A stretch of 64,000 nucleotides of DNA from Delftia tsuruhatensis. GTDB lineage: Bacteria > Pseudomonadota > Gammaproteobacteria > Burkholderiales > Burkholderiaceae_C. The notes below the pieces were generated by a model, which saw nothing but the letters and a program-made list of their open reading frames with translations, was not told where the DNA came from and made no database searches. Positions 19,535 through 27,895 of the stretch are shown here, piece after piece. The position numbers and the translations under genes were made by a program. The first letter of the stretch is position 1; each line of letters opens with the position of its first letter. Location of the stretch: contig NZ_LR813084.1 of assembly GCF_903815225.1 (NCBI RefSeq), positions 5,046,001 through 5,110,000 of the forward strand, given 5' to 3'.

Positions 19535-20627
19535 GGCGGCCTCCCGTGGCTGGCACGGCGCCCGGAGCCGGCGCGCAGGCGATGGTGATGTGAAAGACGG
19601 CCCCGTTGCCGCCGTCCTCGCGGTCCGTGGCCCAGATGCGGCCGCCATTGGCCTCGGCCATGTGGCGGCAGATGTTCAGGCCCAGGCCCATGCCGTCGGG
19701 CTTGGTGGTCCAGAACGCATCGAACAGGTGGGCCCTGGCCAGCGGCGACAGCCCCTCCCCCGCATCGGTCACGGTCAGCACCAGTTGGTGGCCCAGGGTC
19801 TGCGTCGCGACGACAATGCGCCGCCGTGCGGCCGGCGTGCCCTGCATGGCCTCCATGGCGTTGAGCAGCAGATTGGCCAGGACCTGCTGGATGTGCACCC
19901 GGTCGGCCCAGGCCGGCGGCAGCGACGGCGCCAGCTGCAGGTCCAGGCCGGTGCCGCGCCGGTCCAGTTCGGCGGCCGACAGGCGGGCCATTTCGCGCAC
20001 GGCCTCGTTGAGATCGAAGGACTGCCGGCTCGGAGCCTCCCCGCGCGCCATGCTGCGAATGCGTGCGATGACATCGCTGGCACGCCGGGCATCGGCCAGG
20101 ATGCGCTCCAGCGCCTGCCCGGCCTTGGCGATGTTGGGCGGCTCCTGCGCCAGCCAGCGCTGGCAGGCATTGCCGCTGGTCACGATGGCGGCCAGCGGCT
20201 GGTTGACCTCATGCGCGATGGAGGCTGTCAACTGGCCCAGGCTGGTGGTCTGGGTGATGCGCATCAGCTGGGTACGCGCCGCGTGGGCCGCGTTCTGGGC
20301 CGACACCATCCTCAGGCCCAGGTAGGCGGTGATGGCGATGGCCAGGATGCTGATCACCGTGTTGATCAGGCCCGTGCGGTAGGCGCCCGCGGGCGTCAGC
20401 GCGAAGCTGACCAGGGTCAGCACGATGCACAGGGCCGTCACGCCGATGACGGCGCGGGGGCTGAACCAGCGCACCGCCACGAGGATGATCGCGGTGTGGA
20501 ACACGGCAGCGGCCACGGCATAGTCCGTCAGCGTGTCCAGCACGAAGATCGCCCCCATGGCGGCCGCCATGGCGGCCAGGATCAGGGCCCGGGGCCAGTG
20601 GCGCAAGTGACGCGGTGCGGTGGTCAT
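19527..20627 (-). CDS. Membrane sensor histidine kinase (FixL/StyS-like output)
   Basis: 366 residues. Four TM helices at about 13-30, 37-55, 58-78 and 85-105 form an integral-membrane sensor with almost no periplasmic loop and no HAMP or PAS domain. The H-box is SIAHEVNQPLAA with H139. N-, G- and C-terminal ATPase boxes follow: QVLANLLLNAMEAM, TDAGEGL, DGMGLGLNICRHMAEANGG. The HEVNQPLAA form is typical of kinases partnering FixJ-type regulators. The gene begins 90 bp after the outer-membrane efflux gene on the same strand, so it may be read with that operon. The signal sensed is unknown. Confidence 0.85.
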   Translation of the reverse strand: MTTAPRHLRHWPRALILAAMAAAMGAIFVLDTLTDYAVAAAVFHTAIILVAVRWFSPRAVIGVTALCIVLTLVSFALTPAGAYRTGLINTVISILAIAITAYLGLRMVSAQNAAHAARTQLMRITQTTSLGQLTASIAHEVNQPLAAIVTSGNACQRWLAQEPPNIAKAGQALERILADARRASDVIARIRSMARGEAPSRQSFDLNEAVREMARLSAAELDRRGTGLDLQLAPSLPPAWADRVHIQQVLANLLLNAMEAMQGTPAARRRIVVATQTLGHQLVLTVTDAGEGLSPLARAHLFDAFWTTKPDGMGLGLNICRHMAEANGGRIWATDREDGGNGAVFHITIACAPAPGAVPATGGRLG

Positions 20628-20717
20628 GTCATGTCGTGCAGGGCTGCGATGCGCCCGGTGAAGGCGTATCGATTGTGTCGCAAGATGTCCGCTCTCGCCG
20701 GTTGCCGGCATCTGCCG

Positions 20718-22085
20718 TCAAAGCGCGGGGCGGCGCCCCACGCTCAGCTGCAGCTCCACCGTGGCCTTGGCCAGCTCGGTCTCGGCTTCCAGCGATCCCA
20801 GGTAGGCGTCGTCGGCCGAACGCTGCGCGGACAGCAGCTCCAGCAGCGAAGCTTCTCCATGGCGATAGGACAGGCGCAGGGCTTCGAGCACGCGCTGCGC
20901 ATCGCGCAGCACACCGTCGCGGTAGCGCTGCACGTTCTCGCGTGCAGCCGTCAGGCGAAAGCGCGCGGCGCGCACATCGGCCTCGGCCCGGTTCTGCGCC
21001 TGCTGCAGGGCCAGCATGGCCTGGGTCACGGCCGCCTCGGCCTGCACCAGGTCACCCCGGTCCAGGCGCGACAGCGGCAGCGGCACGCTGACCGAGACCG
21101 ACAGCGTGCGCGAGCGTCCGCCGCCATCGAAAGGATTGCCCTGGGCGTCGGTGCCGCCCGCCGTGGCCGGTACGGCGGCCATGCCGACGGCCAGCGTGGG
21201 ATTGACCCAGCGGTTGGCCTGGGCCAGGCCCGCGTTGTCGCGCGCATGCTCCAGCGCCGCCTGGGCGATGCGCACCTCGGCGCGCGACTGCAGGGCCTGC
21301 GCGACCAGCGCCTCGGCATCCTCGGGCCCCGAGCCTTCGGCCAGATCCATGAAGCCGCATTGCAGGACATCGCTGGCAAAGACCTCGGACAGGCGGCGCC
21401 CCAGCGGAACGGACAGGGCCAGCCGCGAGTTCCGGGCTTCGGCGCGCGCCTGCACCACCTCGGCCTGGAAGCGGTCGCGCTCCACGCGCGACTGCAGCCA
21501 CTCCACGCCACCGATGTCGCCAGCCTTGCGGCGCAGTTCGTTGGCCTGCACCACGTCGCTCAACGCCTTGAGCGTCTGCTGCTTGCGCTCCAGCGCCAGC
21601 ATGTCGCGGCAGGCCTGGGTGTAATCCTGGGCCGCCTCGGAGAACAGCTGGCTGCGCACGCCTTCGAGGCCGGCCTCGGACAGGCGCAACTGGCTGCGCG
21701 CAGACTGGATGCGCGCGGCACGCTTGCCGCCGGTCTCCAGCTCCATGCTGACTTCGTAGTTGCGCGTGGTCGGGCGCGGCTGGCCCGTGCGCACCTGCTC
21801 GCGCGAGGCACCCAGCGTCAGGTTCGGGTCGGGCCGTATGCCTGCGATGCCGATGCCGGCACGCGCGGATTCCACGCCCTGTTGTTCCGAACGCAGCTGC
21901 GGACTGTGTGTTTCCACGGCGTCGAGGTAGTCGGAGAACCGCAGGCCCGCAGGGGCTCCCACGGTCGTTGTCGCGGCGGTGGATTGCGCAGGCAGGGGCT
22001 GGGCCTGGGCCGCAGCGCCAAGGCACATCAGCAGGGCCAGTGCCGGCCTGGAGAGGAAAAGGATCGGTTGCATGGCGACTCGCAT
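20718..22085 (-). CDS. TolC-family outer membrane factor of a metal RND efflux pump (CzcC-like)
   Basis: 455 residues with a signal peptide ending near AAAQAQ. Two outer-membrane-efflux repeats of long helices follow, with segments such as NYEVSMELETGGKRAARI (a CzcC-like 'E-x-G-G-K' turn) and LRLSYRHGEASLLELLSAQRS. Trimers should form the outer-membrane duct for the adjacent RND pump. The ATG at 22085 shares one base with the czcA-like stop (TGATG), so translation is coupled. ATG 22073 is an alternative. Substrate cannot be read from this component. Confidence 0.88.
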   Translation of the reverse strand: MRVAMQPILFLSRPALALLMCLGAAAQAQPLPAQSTAATTTVGAPAGLRFSDYLDAVETHSPQLRSEQQGVESARAGIGIAGIRPDPNLTLGASREQVRTGQPRPTTRNYEVSMELETGGKRAARIQSARSQLRLSEAGLEGVRSQLFSEAAQDYTQACRDMLALERKQQTLKALSDVVQANELRRKAGDIGGVEWLQSRVERDRFQAEVVQARAEARNSRLALSVPLGRRLSEVFASDVLQCGFMDLAEGSGPEDAEALVAQALQSRAEVRIAQAALEHARDNAGLAQANRWVNPTLAVGMAAVPATAGGTDAQGNPFDGGGRSRTLSVSVSVPLPLSRLDRGDLVQAEAAVTQAMLALQQAQNRAEADVRAARFRLTAARENVQRYRDGVLRDAQRVLEALRLSYRHGEASLLELLSAQRSADDAYLGSLEAETELAKATVELQLSVGRRPAL

Positions 22086-25000
22086 CAATGGGGTTGGCTC
22101 GGCGCGCCGTTCGCGAGGCCTTCCGAGGCGGGGGCGGGCTCCAGCTCGCCGCTCTCGCCACGCTCCGCGGCGCGGCGCTGCCGGCGCTCGGCCGCGCGCG
22201 CGGCGCGTGCCTCGATCACGTAGTAGAGGTTGGGCAGCAGCAGCAGGGTCAGCAAGGTGGCACTGAGCAGGCCGCAGACCACGACGGTGGCCAGCGGCCT
22301 TTGCACGTCGCTGCCCAGCCCCGTGGCCAGCATGGCCGGCGTGAGGCCGAAGGCCGCGACGGTGGCCGTCATCAGCACGGGCCGCATGCGGCTGGAGGCA
22401 CCTTCGAGCACGGCCTCGCGCAGCGCCATTCCTTCCTCGCGGCGCAGCCGGTTGATCTGCGAGACCATGAGCACGCCGGACAGCACGGCCACGCCGAACA
22501 ATGCGATGAAGCCCACGGCGCTGGAGACGTTGAGCGTCATGCCGCGCAGGTGCAGCCCCGCGAAGCCGCCGATCATGGCCAGCGGCACCACGCCCAGCAC
22601 CAGCAGCGGCTGGCGCAGGTTGCCGAACTCGCCGAACAGCAGCACCAGCATGATGCCCAGCGTCAGCGGCAGGATCATCAGCAGCCGCGCCTCGGCGCGC
22701 TGCAGGTTCTCGAACTGGCCGCCCCACTCGATGTGCAGCTTCTGGCGGTCGTAGTCGAGGTGCTCGTCGATGGCCGCATGCGCGTCCTTGAGGAAGCCCG
22801 CCAGGTCGCGGCCACGCACATTGAGCTTGACCAGGATGTGGCGCTCTCCGCCCTCGCGCACGATGACGCTCTGGCCCACCGTGGTGGTGATGCGCGCCAC
22901 GTCGGCCAGCGGCACCTGGGCGCCATTGGCCGCCGACAGTCGCAGGGCACCGATGGCCTCGGGGCTGCCGCGCGTGTCGGGCGTGAAGCGCACGGCCATG
23001 TCGTAGCTGCGCTCGCCCACGTATAGCTGGCCGATGGAGGCACCGCCCACGCCCGTGGAGATGAGCTGCGCCACGTCGGAGGCATTGATGCCGTAGCGCG
23101 CGGCCGCCGACCGGTCCAGCGCGATGCGCAGATTGGGCAGTGGCGGCTCGACGTCCACGGCCACGTCGGCGGCGCCGGGCACCTTCTCCAGCACGGCCAC
23201 CAGTGCATCGGCCACGCGCCGGTCTTCGGCCAGATCCTGGCCGAAGACCTTCACGGTCAGGTCGCTGTGCGCACCCGACAGCTTGTCCTGCACGCCGTCG
23301 ATCATGGGCTGCATGAAGCCCACGGAGTAGCCGGGCAACTGGTCGAAGCGCGCGGCCATCTTCGCGATCAGCTGCTGCTTGGTCAGGCCCGACTTCCATT
23401 CGCCATAGGGATGCAGGCCCACGCTGGCCTCGATGTGCGAGGGCGTCCAGTAGTCCGTGCCGTCATCGTTGCGCCCGGTCTGGGTGACGATGTAGGAGAC
23501 CTCGGGGAACTCCAGCGCCGCGCCGCGCAGCGCGTCCGCCATCTCGCGCGCCTTGTCCAGCGTGATGCCCGGCGGCATCTGGACCTGCAGCCAGATGGAG
23601 CCTTCGTCCAGGTACGGCAGGAAGTCGCGGCCCATGGTGCCGGCCAGCACGCCCAGCGCCAGCAGCGAGGCAAGCACGGCCCCCGCCAGCCAGCGCACAT
23701 GGCCCACGGCCGCTTCAAGGAAGCGGTCATAGCCCACGCCCAGGCGGTGCAGCACAGGGTTGTGGAAGATCTTGCGCGGCCTGCGGAAAGCCAGCCAGGC
23801 CAGGGCCGGCGTGAGCAGCAGGGCCACGGCCAGCGCCCCGACCAGGGCCGCGCCCACGGCACTGGCCATGGGCGAGAACAGCTTGTACTCGATGCGCTCG
23901 AAGGCGAACAGCGGCAGGTAGGCGGCAGCGATCACGCACATGCCGAAGAAGATGGGCCGCGCCACCTGCAGCGTGGCGGTGATGGCATCCCTGGGCGTGA
24001 GGGGCCGCTGCTCGTCGGCCTCGCGGCGGCGCAGGATGTTCTCGACCACCACCACCGCGCCGTCCACCAGGATGCCGAAGTCGATGGCGCCCAGCGACAG
24101 CAGGTTGGCCGGAATCTTCGCGTGGTGCATGAAGATGAAGGCCAGCAGCAGCGCCATGGGAATGGTCAGCGCCACGATCAGCGCCGCGCGCGGGCTGCCC
24201 AGGAAGACCAGCAGCACCAGGGTCACCACGATCAGCCCTTCGGCCAGGGTCTTGCCCACGGTGTGGGTGGTGCGCTCGATCAGCGTGGTGCGGTCCAGGT
24301 AGGGCACGACCTTCACGTCGGGCGGCAGCAGCTTGCCGTTGAGCTCCTCCACGGCGGCGTGGATGCCCTCCAGCGCCTGGGAGGGATTGGAGCCCTTGAG
24401 CAGCAGCACGATGCCCTGGATGGTGTCGGGGTTGCCATCCTTGCCCAGGATGCCGCGCCGCTCCACGTTGCCGTAGGTCAGCCGCCCCAGGTCCTTGACC
24501 AGCACGGGCGTGCCGCTGTCGGTGGTCTTGACGACCACGTTGCCCATGTCGTCCAGAGAGCCCAGCAGGCCCACGCCGCGCACCACGTAGGAGACATCGC
24601 CCCGGTCGATGACGCTGCCGCCGCCGCTGGCGTTGTTGGCGTTGATGGCCTCGATCACCTGGGACAGCGCCAGCCCGTACTGCAGCAGCCGCGCCGGGTC
24701 CAGCTCCAGCATGAACTGCGTGGTCAGGCCGCCGAAGTTGGTCACGTCCACCACGGACTGCGCCTTCTTCAGACGCGGGATCACCACCCATTGCTGCAGT
24801 TCGGACAGCTCGCGCAGGCTGCGCACGGGGCTCTCCAGCGTGTAGCGGTAGACCTCGCCCGTGGGCGAGCTGTAGGGATCGAGCCCGGCGCGCGCGCCAT
24901 AGGGCAGCGTGACTTCGTCGATGCGCTCCTTCAGGCGCTGGCGCGCCCAGTAGCCGTCAACGCCGTCCTCGAAGACCACGGTGATCAGCGACAGCGCGAA

Positions 25001-25261
25001 CAGGCTGCGCGAGCGCAGCACGTGCATGCCGGGCGTGGCCAGCAGGGCGCGCTCCAGCGGGATGGTGATCTGCTGCTCGATCTCCTCGGCCGCCAGGCCC
25101 GGCACCTGGGTGACGATCTGCGAGGTCACGTCGGCGATGTCGGGATAGGCCTCCAGCGGCAGCTGCTTCCAGCTGAACACGCCATACAGCGCGGCGAAGA
25201 GGAAGACCAGCCACACGACCCCACGGCGTGCGAAGCACAGGTTGACGATGCGCTCGATCAT
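22085..25261 (-). CDS. Heavy-metal efflux RND transporter (CzcA/CnrA type)
   Basis: 1058 residues, a full RND pump with 12 predicted TM helices and two large periplasmic loops. The TM4 motif is DFGILVDGAVVVVEN, matching the DFG-x3-DGA-x4-EN pattern that I associate with divalent-cation (Zn/Co/Cd/Ni) heavy-metal-efflux subclasses rather than the Cu/Ag CusA class. Other HME features are LEAYPDIADV near the N-terminus and YLDEGSIW after TM7. The C-terminus is basic and long. It is translationally coupled to both the adaptor (ATGA) and the outer-membrane gene (TGATG). Confidence 0.93.
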   Translation of the reverse strand: MIERIVNLCFARRGVVWLVFLFAALYGVFSWKQLPLEAYPDIADVTSQIVTQVPGLAAEEIEQQITIPLERALLATPGMHVLRSRSLFALSLITVVFEDGVDGYWARQRLKERIDEVTLPYGARAGLDPYSSPTGEVYRYTLESPVRSLRELSELQQWVVIPRLKKAQSVVDVTNFGGLTTQFMLELDPARLLQYGLALSQVIEAINANNASGGGSVIDRGDVSYVVRGVGLLGSLDDMGNVVVKTTDSGTPVLVKDLGRLTYGNVERRGILGKDGNPDTIQGIVLLLKGSNPSQALEGIHAAVEELNGKLLPPDVKVVPYLDRTTLIERTTHTVGKTLAEGLIVVTLVLLVFLGSPRAALIVALTIPMALLLAFIFMHHAKIPANLLSLGAIDFGILVDGAVVVVENILRRREADEQRPLTPRDAITATLQVARPIFFGMCVIAAAYLPLFAFERIEYKLFSPMASAVGAALVGALAVALLLTPALAWLAFRRPRKIFHNPVLHRLGVGYDRFLEAAVGHVRWLAGAVLASLLALGVLAGTMGRDFLPYLDEGSIWLQVQMPPGITLDKAREMADALRGAALEFPEVSYIVTQTGRNDDGTDYWTPSHIEASVGLHPYGEWKSGLTKQQLIAKMAARFDQLPGYSVGFMQPMIDGVQDKLSGAHSDLTVKVFGQDLAEDRRVADALVAVLEKVPGAADVAVDVEPPLPNLRIALDRSAAARYGINASDVAQLISTGVGGASIGQLYVGERSYDMAVRFTPDTRGSPEAIGALRLSAANGAQVPLADVARITTTVGQSVIVREGGERHILVKLNVRGRDLAGFLKDAHAAIDEHLDYDRQKLHIEWGGQFENLQRAEARLLMILPLTLGIMLVLLFGEFGNLRQPLLVLGVVPLAMIGGFAGLHLRGMTLNVSSAVGFIALFGVAVLSGVLMVSQINRLRREEGMALREAVLEGASSRMRPVLMTATVAAFGLTPAMLATGLGSDVQRPLATVVVCGLLSATLLTLLLLPNLYYVIEARAARAAERRQRRAAERGESGELEPAPASEGLANGAPSQPH

Positions 25262-26448
25262 TGCAGCAGCACTCCCCCGTTGACCACCACGCGCTCACCG
25301 GCCGAAAGGCCCGAGAGGATTTCCGCCCGGCCCCCCTGCTGCGCGCCGACCTGCACGTCGCGCGGCTCGAAGCGCCACCCGCCCTTGTCCACGAAGACGC
25401 GGGTGCTCACCTGCCCCTGCAGCAGGGCCGCGGCAGGCACCATCACGGCCTGGCGCGCCGGTGCATCGAAGCCGACGCGCGCGAACATGCCGGGGCGCAG
25501 CCGGCCCTCGGGGTTGTCCACGGCCACCCGGACCTTGACACTGCGCGTGGCGGTATCCACCAGCTCGCCCACGTACTGCACACGGCCTTCGAGCTGCAGG
25601 TCGGGATAGGCGGCCAGCGCGATATGGGCCTGCTGGCCCACATCCACATGGGCCAGGTCACGCTCGCTCACGCTGGCGCTGAGCCAGACCTTGCGCAGGT
25701 CGGCCACGGTCATCACCGAGGCGTTCACATCATTCCAGTAGCCGCCCTGCGAGCCCGCCATCTCGACCACGCGGCCGCTGATGGGCGACTTGACCACATA
25801 GCTGCCGCGAGAGCCCTCCTGCACGGCAGCGCCGAGCTGGGCCAGGTGGTCGGAGGCGGCGCGCGCGTCGGCACCCGCGGCGGCCAGCGCCTGCTGCGCG
25901 GCCTCGTAGTCCTTGCGGGCCGCGATCTCGGCATCGAACAGCAACTTCTGGCGGTCGAATTCCTGGCGCGCGTGCAGCAGCGCGGCCTGGGCCTTGGCGT
26001 GCTCGGCGCGCACGCCGGAAATCTCGGAGGAATCCATGGTGATCAGCGCGTCGCCGGCGCGCACGGCATCGCCCAGCTGGCGGTGCAGGCGTACCAGGCG
26101 CCCGGCCACGGGAGGGGTGATGCGCACCAGCTTCTCGGGCTCGGCCTCGATGGTGGCCGGCGCGGACAACCGGGTCTGCAGCGGCTGCAGTGCGATCTCG
26201 GCGACCTGCAGCCGCTCGCGCAGCGGCGAGCCTTCGGGCACCACGATCAGATTGCCGTCGCGGCGCACGGGAGCCGGCTGGGGCGCATGGGTGGACGGCG
26301 CGGAAGGGGTCGCCGATGCATCGGCCTTGGACTCGGTGGAGCCGTTGCAGGCCGCCATGGCCACGCTGATCAGCAGTCCGCCGAATGGCCATGCGGCCAG
26401 CATCAAGGACCGGCGCGGGCGACGGCCGGAAGGCAGAGTTGGATTCAT
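25258..26448 (-). CDS. RND efflux periplasmic adaptor (membrane fusion protein, CzcB-like)
   Basis: 396 residues. N-terminal signal with a probable lipobox (VAMAAC), then the adaptor architecture: lipoyl half-motif PPVAGRLVRLHRQLGDAVRAGD, alpha-helical hairpin (about 145-215), second half-motif VVKSPISGRVVEM, beta-barrel and membrane-proximal domains. No His-rich metal-binding N-terminal domain is seen, unlike CzcB itself. It is first in the three-gene efflux operon, followed by an ATGA overlap with the pump gene. Its 421-bp upstream region carries a palindrome and hairpins listed separately. Confidence 0.9.
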   Translation of the reverse strand: MNPTLPSGRRPRRSLMLAAWPFGGLLISVAMAACNGSTESKADASATPSAPSTHAPQPAPVRRDGNLIVVPEGSPLRERLQVAEIALQPLQTRLSAPATIEAEPEKLVRITPPVAGRLVRLHRQLGDAVRAGDALITMDSSEISGVRAEHAKAQAALLHARQEFDRQKLLFDAEIAARKDYEAAQQALAAAGADARAASDHLAQLGAAVQEGSRGSYVVKSPISGRVVEMAGSQGGYWNDVNASVMTVADLRKVWLSASVSERDLAHVDVGQQAHIALAAYPDLQLEGRVQYVGELVDTATRSVKVRVAVDNPEGRLRPGMFARVGFDAPARQAVMVPAAALLQGQVSTRVFVDKGGWRFEPRDVQVGAQQGGRAEILSGLSAGERVVVNGGVLLQ

Positions 26449-26575
26449 CCTGGGGTCTCCGGGGGCCCATGGCGCGCGGAGACCTTTCGCCCGTTCAGGC
26501 GATCACAGGCCTCCGCCCGGGGCCGGGCAGATCAGCAAAAAGAAGAGGGGAAAGGCGGCGCCAACAGCGCCTGGC

Positions 26576-26599
26576 GGGATCGGGATCGGGATCGGGATC
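26576..26599. repeat. Hexamer tandem repeat GGGATC x4
   Basis: Four exact GGGATC units in the untranslated region ahead of the efflux adaptor gene, followed by GGGGTCC. It could change promoter or leader length if unstable; no function is known. Confidence 0.9.
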
Positions 26600-26714
26600 G
26601 GGGTCCATGGGAGCACTCCTTTGCGTGTCGATGGCGGAGTCCCCGCGCTGGACGGGAGCCCTGATTGGTGCAGTGCAATATGTGACCGGGATTATCAAAG
26701 GCGCCACGGGCCCC

Positions 26715-26741
26715 GGCCAGCCTTTGTTGGGAAGGCTGGCC
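26715..26741. other. Stable hairpin, 10-bp stem, in the efflux leader region
   Basis: GGCCAGCCTT and AAGGCTGGCC pair perfectly around a 7-base loop. No T-run follows on either strand, so it is not a standard terminator. It may be a leader structure or a protein site. Confidence 0.6.
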
Positions 26742-26760
26742 TGGCGATTGGTGGACTCCG

Positions 26761-26778
26761 CCTATACCTTGGTATAGG
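26761..26778. promoter_or_regulatory. 18-bp near-uninterrupted palindrome, candidate operator
   Basis: CCTATACC-TT-GGTATAGG is a perfect dyad with a 2-base centre. It lies 313 bp from the efflux adaptor start and just outside the Bug terminator. The form fits a dimeric repressor or activator site; the binding protein is unknown. Confidence 0.5.
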
Positions 26779-26810
26779 TTTTGCTGCGGATCCGCGCGTG
26801 GTCCGCAAAC

Positions 26811-26840
26811 AAAAAGCCGCCAGCGCAGGGCTGGCGGCTT
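26811..26840 (-). terminator. Intrinsic terminator after the Bug gene
   Basis: On the minus strand an 11-bp stem (AAGCCGCCAGC / GCTGGCGGCTT) with a 5-base loop is followed by TTTTTG. It lies about 30 bp past the stop of the Bug gene. Confidence 0.88.
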
Positions 26841-26869
26841 GTCCAAGGCTTGTCACCCGTCGCGGGACC

Positions 26870-27856
26870 TCAATCCACCTTCAGCCCTATGGCCTTGACC
26901 AGCTCGCCGAAGCGCTCGCGCTCGGTCGCGTGGTGGTCGACGAAGGCCTTGCGGGTCATGGGTGCGGGCGTTGCGCCCAGCGTGAGGATGACATCGTTGA
27001 CGTTCTTTTGCTCCAGCGCCTTGGCCACGGCCGTGCGCACGGCCTCGATCACCGATTCGGGCGTGCCCGTGGGCGCGTAGATGCCGAACAGCGTGTCCGC
27101 ATCAAAGCCGGGCAGGCCGCTTTCGGCCAGCGTGGGCACGTTGGGATACTGCGGCGAGCGCTGCGGGCTGCCGATGGCCAGCAGGCGCAGCTTGCCAGCC
27201 TCCACCTGCTTGAGGCCCGGCCCCGGGTCGAACCAGAACTGCAGCTGCCCGCTGAGCACGTCGCTGAGCGCGGGGCCCGCGCCCTTGTAGGGGGCGTGCA
27301 CGGCATCGACACCGGCCATGCGCTTGAACATCTCACCGGCCAGGTGTGGCGAGCTGCCCTGGCCCGGCGAGCCATAGGACAGCTTGCCGGGGTTGGCCTT
27401 CAGGTGCTTGATGAACTCGCCCACATTGGTGGCCGGCACGCTGGGGTTGGTCTCCAGGAACACGTGCACGCGCGCCACGGCCGCCACGGGCGTCAGGTCC
27501 TTTTCGGGATTGAAGGCCAGCTTGCTGTAGATCATCGGGTTGATGGTGATGGCCCCGCCCGAGCTCAGCAGCAGCGTGTAGCCGTCCTTGGGCGCGCGCA
27601 CGGTCTCGCTGATGCCGATGTTGCCGCCCGCGCCGGGCTTGTTGTCCACCACCACCGACTGGCCCAGCACCTGCGACATGGTGGGCGTGATGGCGCGCGC
27701 CAGCACGTCGGCCGCGCCGCCGGGCGCGAAGTTCACGACCAGGCGCACGGGGCGCTCCGGCCACTTGGACTGGGCCATGACAGGCGTGCAGGCGAGCACA
27801 CCGGCCAGGGCCAGCGAGCCCAGCAGGCCCCGGCGCTGGATGGTCTTGTCGAACAT
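26870..27856 (-). CDS. Bug-family tripartite tricarboxylate transporter substrate-binding protein
   Basis: 328 residues with a signal peptide ending near PVMAQ. Bug signatures are WPERPVRLVVNFAPGGAADVLAR at the N-terminus and the VVVDNKPGAGGNIG loop that contacts the ligand carboxylate. The fold is a two-lobed periplasmic binding protein. Bugs usually bind carboxylates. No TctA/TctB membrane genes are adjacent, as is common in this family. It follows the benzoylformate-decarboxylase-like gene by 39 bp, so an aromatic 2-oxo- or hydroxy-acid ligand is a reasonable guess. The start at 27856 follows GAGGAG. Confidence 0.9.
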   Translation of the reverse strand: MFDKTIQRRGLLGSLALAGVLACTPVMAQSKWPERPVRLVVNFAPGGAADVLARAITPTMSQVLGQSVVVDNKPGAGGNIGISETVRAPKDGYTLLLSSGGAITINPMIYSKLAFNPEKDLTPVAAVARVHVFLETNPSVPATNVGEFIKHLKANPGKLSYGSPGQGSSPHLAGEMFKRMAGVDAVHAPYKGAGPALSDVLSGQLQFWFDPGPGLKQVEAGKLRLLAIGSPQRSPQYPNVPTLAESGLPGFDADTLFGIYAPTGTPESVIEAVRTAVAKALEQKNVNDVILTLGATPAPMTRKAFVDHHATERERFGELVKAIGLKVD

Positions 27857-27895
27857 GTTCTTGTCTCCTCGTCTTGATGGAAAAAAAGCGTGGCT

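Larger units (their letters stand above)
26449..26869. other. Gene-free 421-bp region upstream of the efflux operon
   Basis: No convincing gene in either strand. From the operon outward it holds a GGGATC tandem repeat (26576-26599), a 10-bp-stem hairpin (26715-26741), a perfect 18-bp palindrome (26761-26778), and the terminator of the Bug gene (26811-26840). The presumed efflux leader would be long if transcription starts near the palindrome. No clear sigma-70 promoter was found. Confidence 0.6.

Noticed and set aside
26748-26778. MerR-type promoter (TTGGTG-N19-TATAGG) on the plus strand
   Set aside because: No plus-strand gene follows before the Bug terminator, and the dyad is not centred in the spacer.
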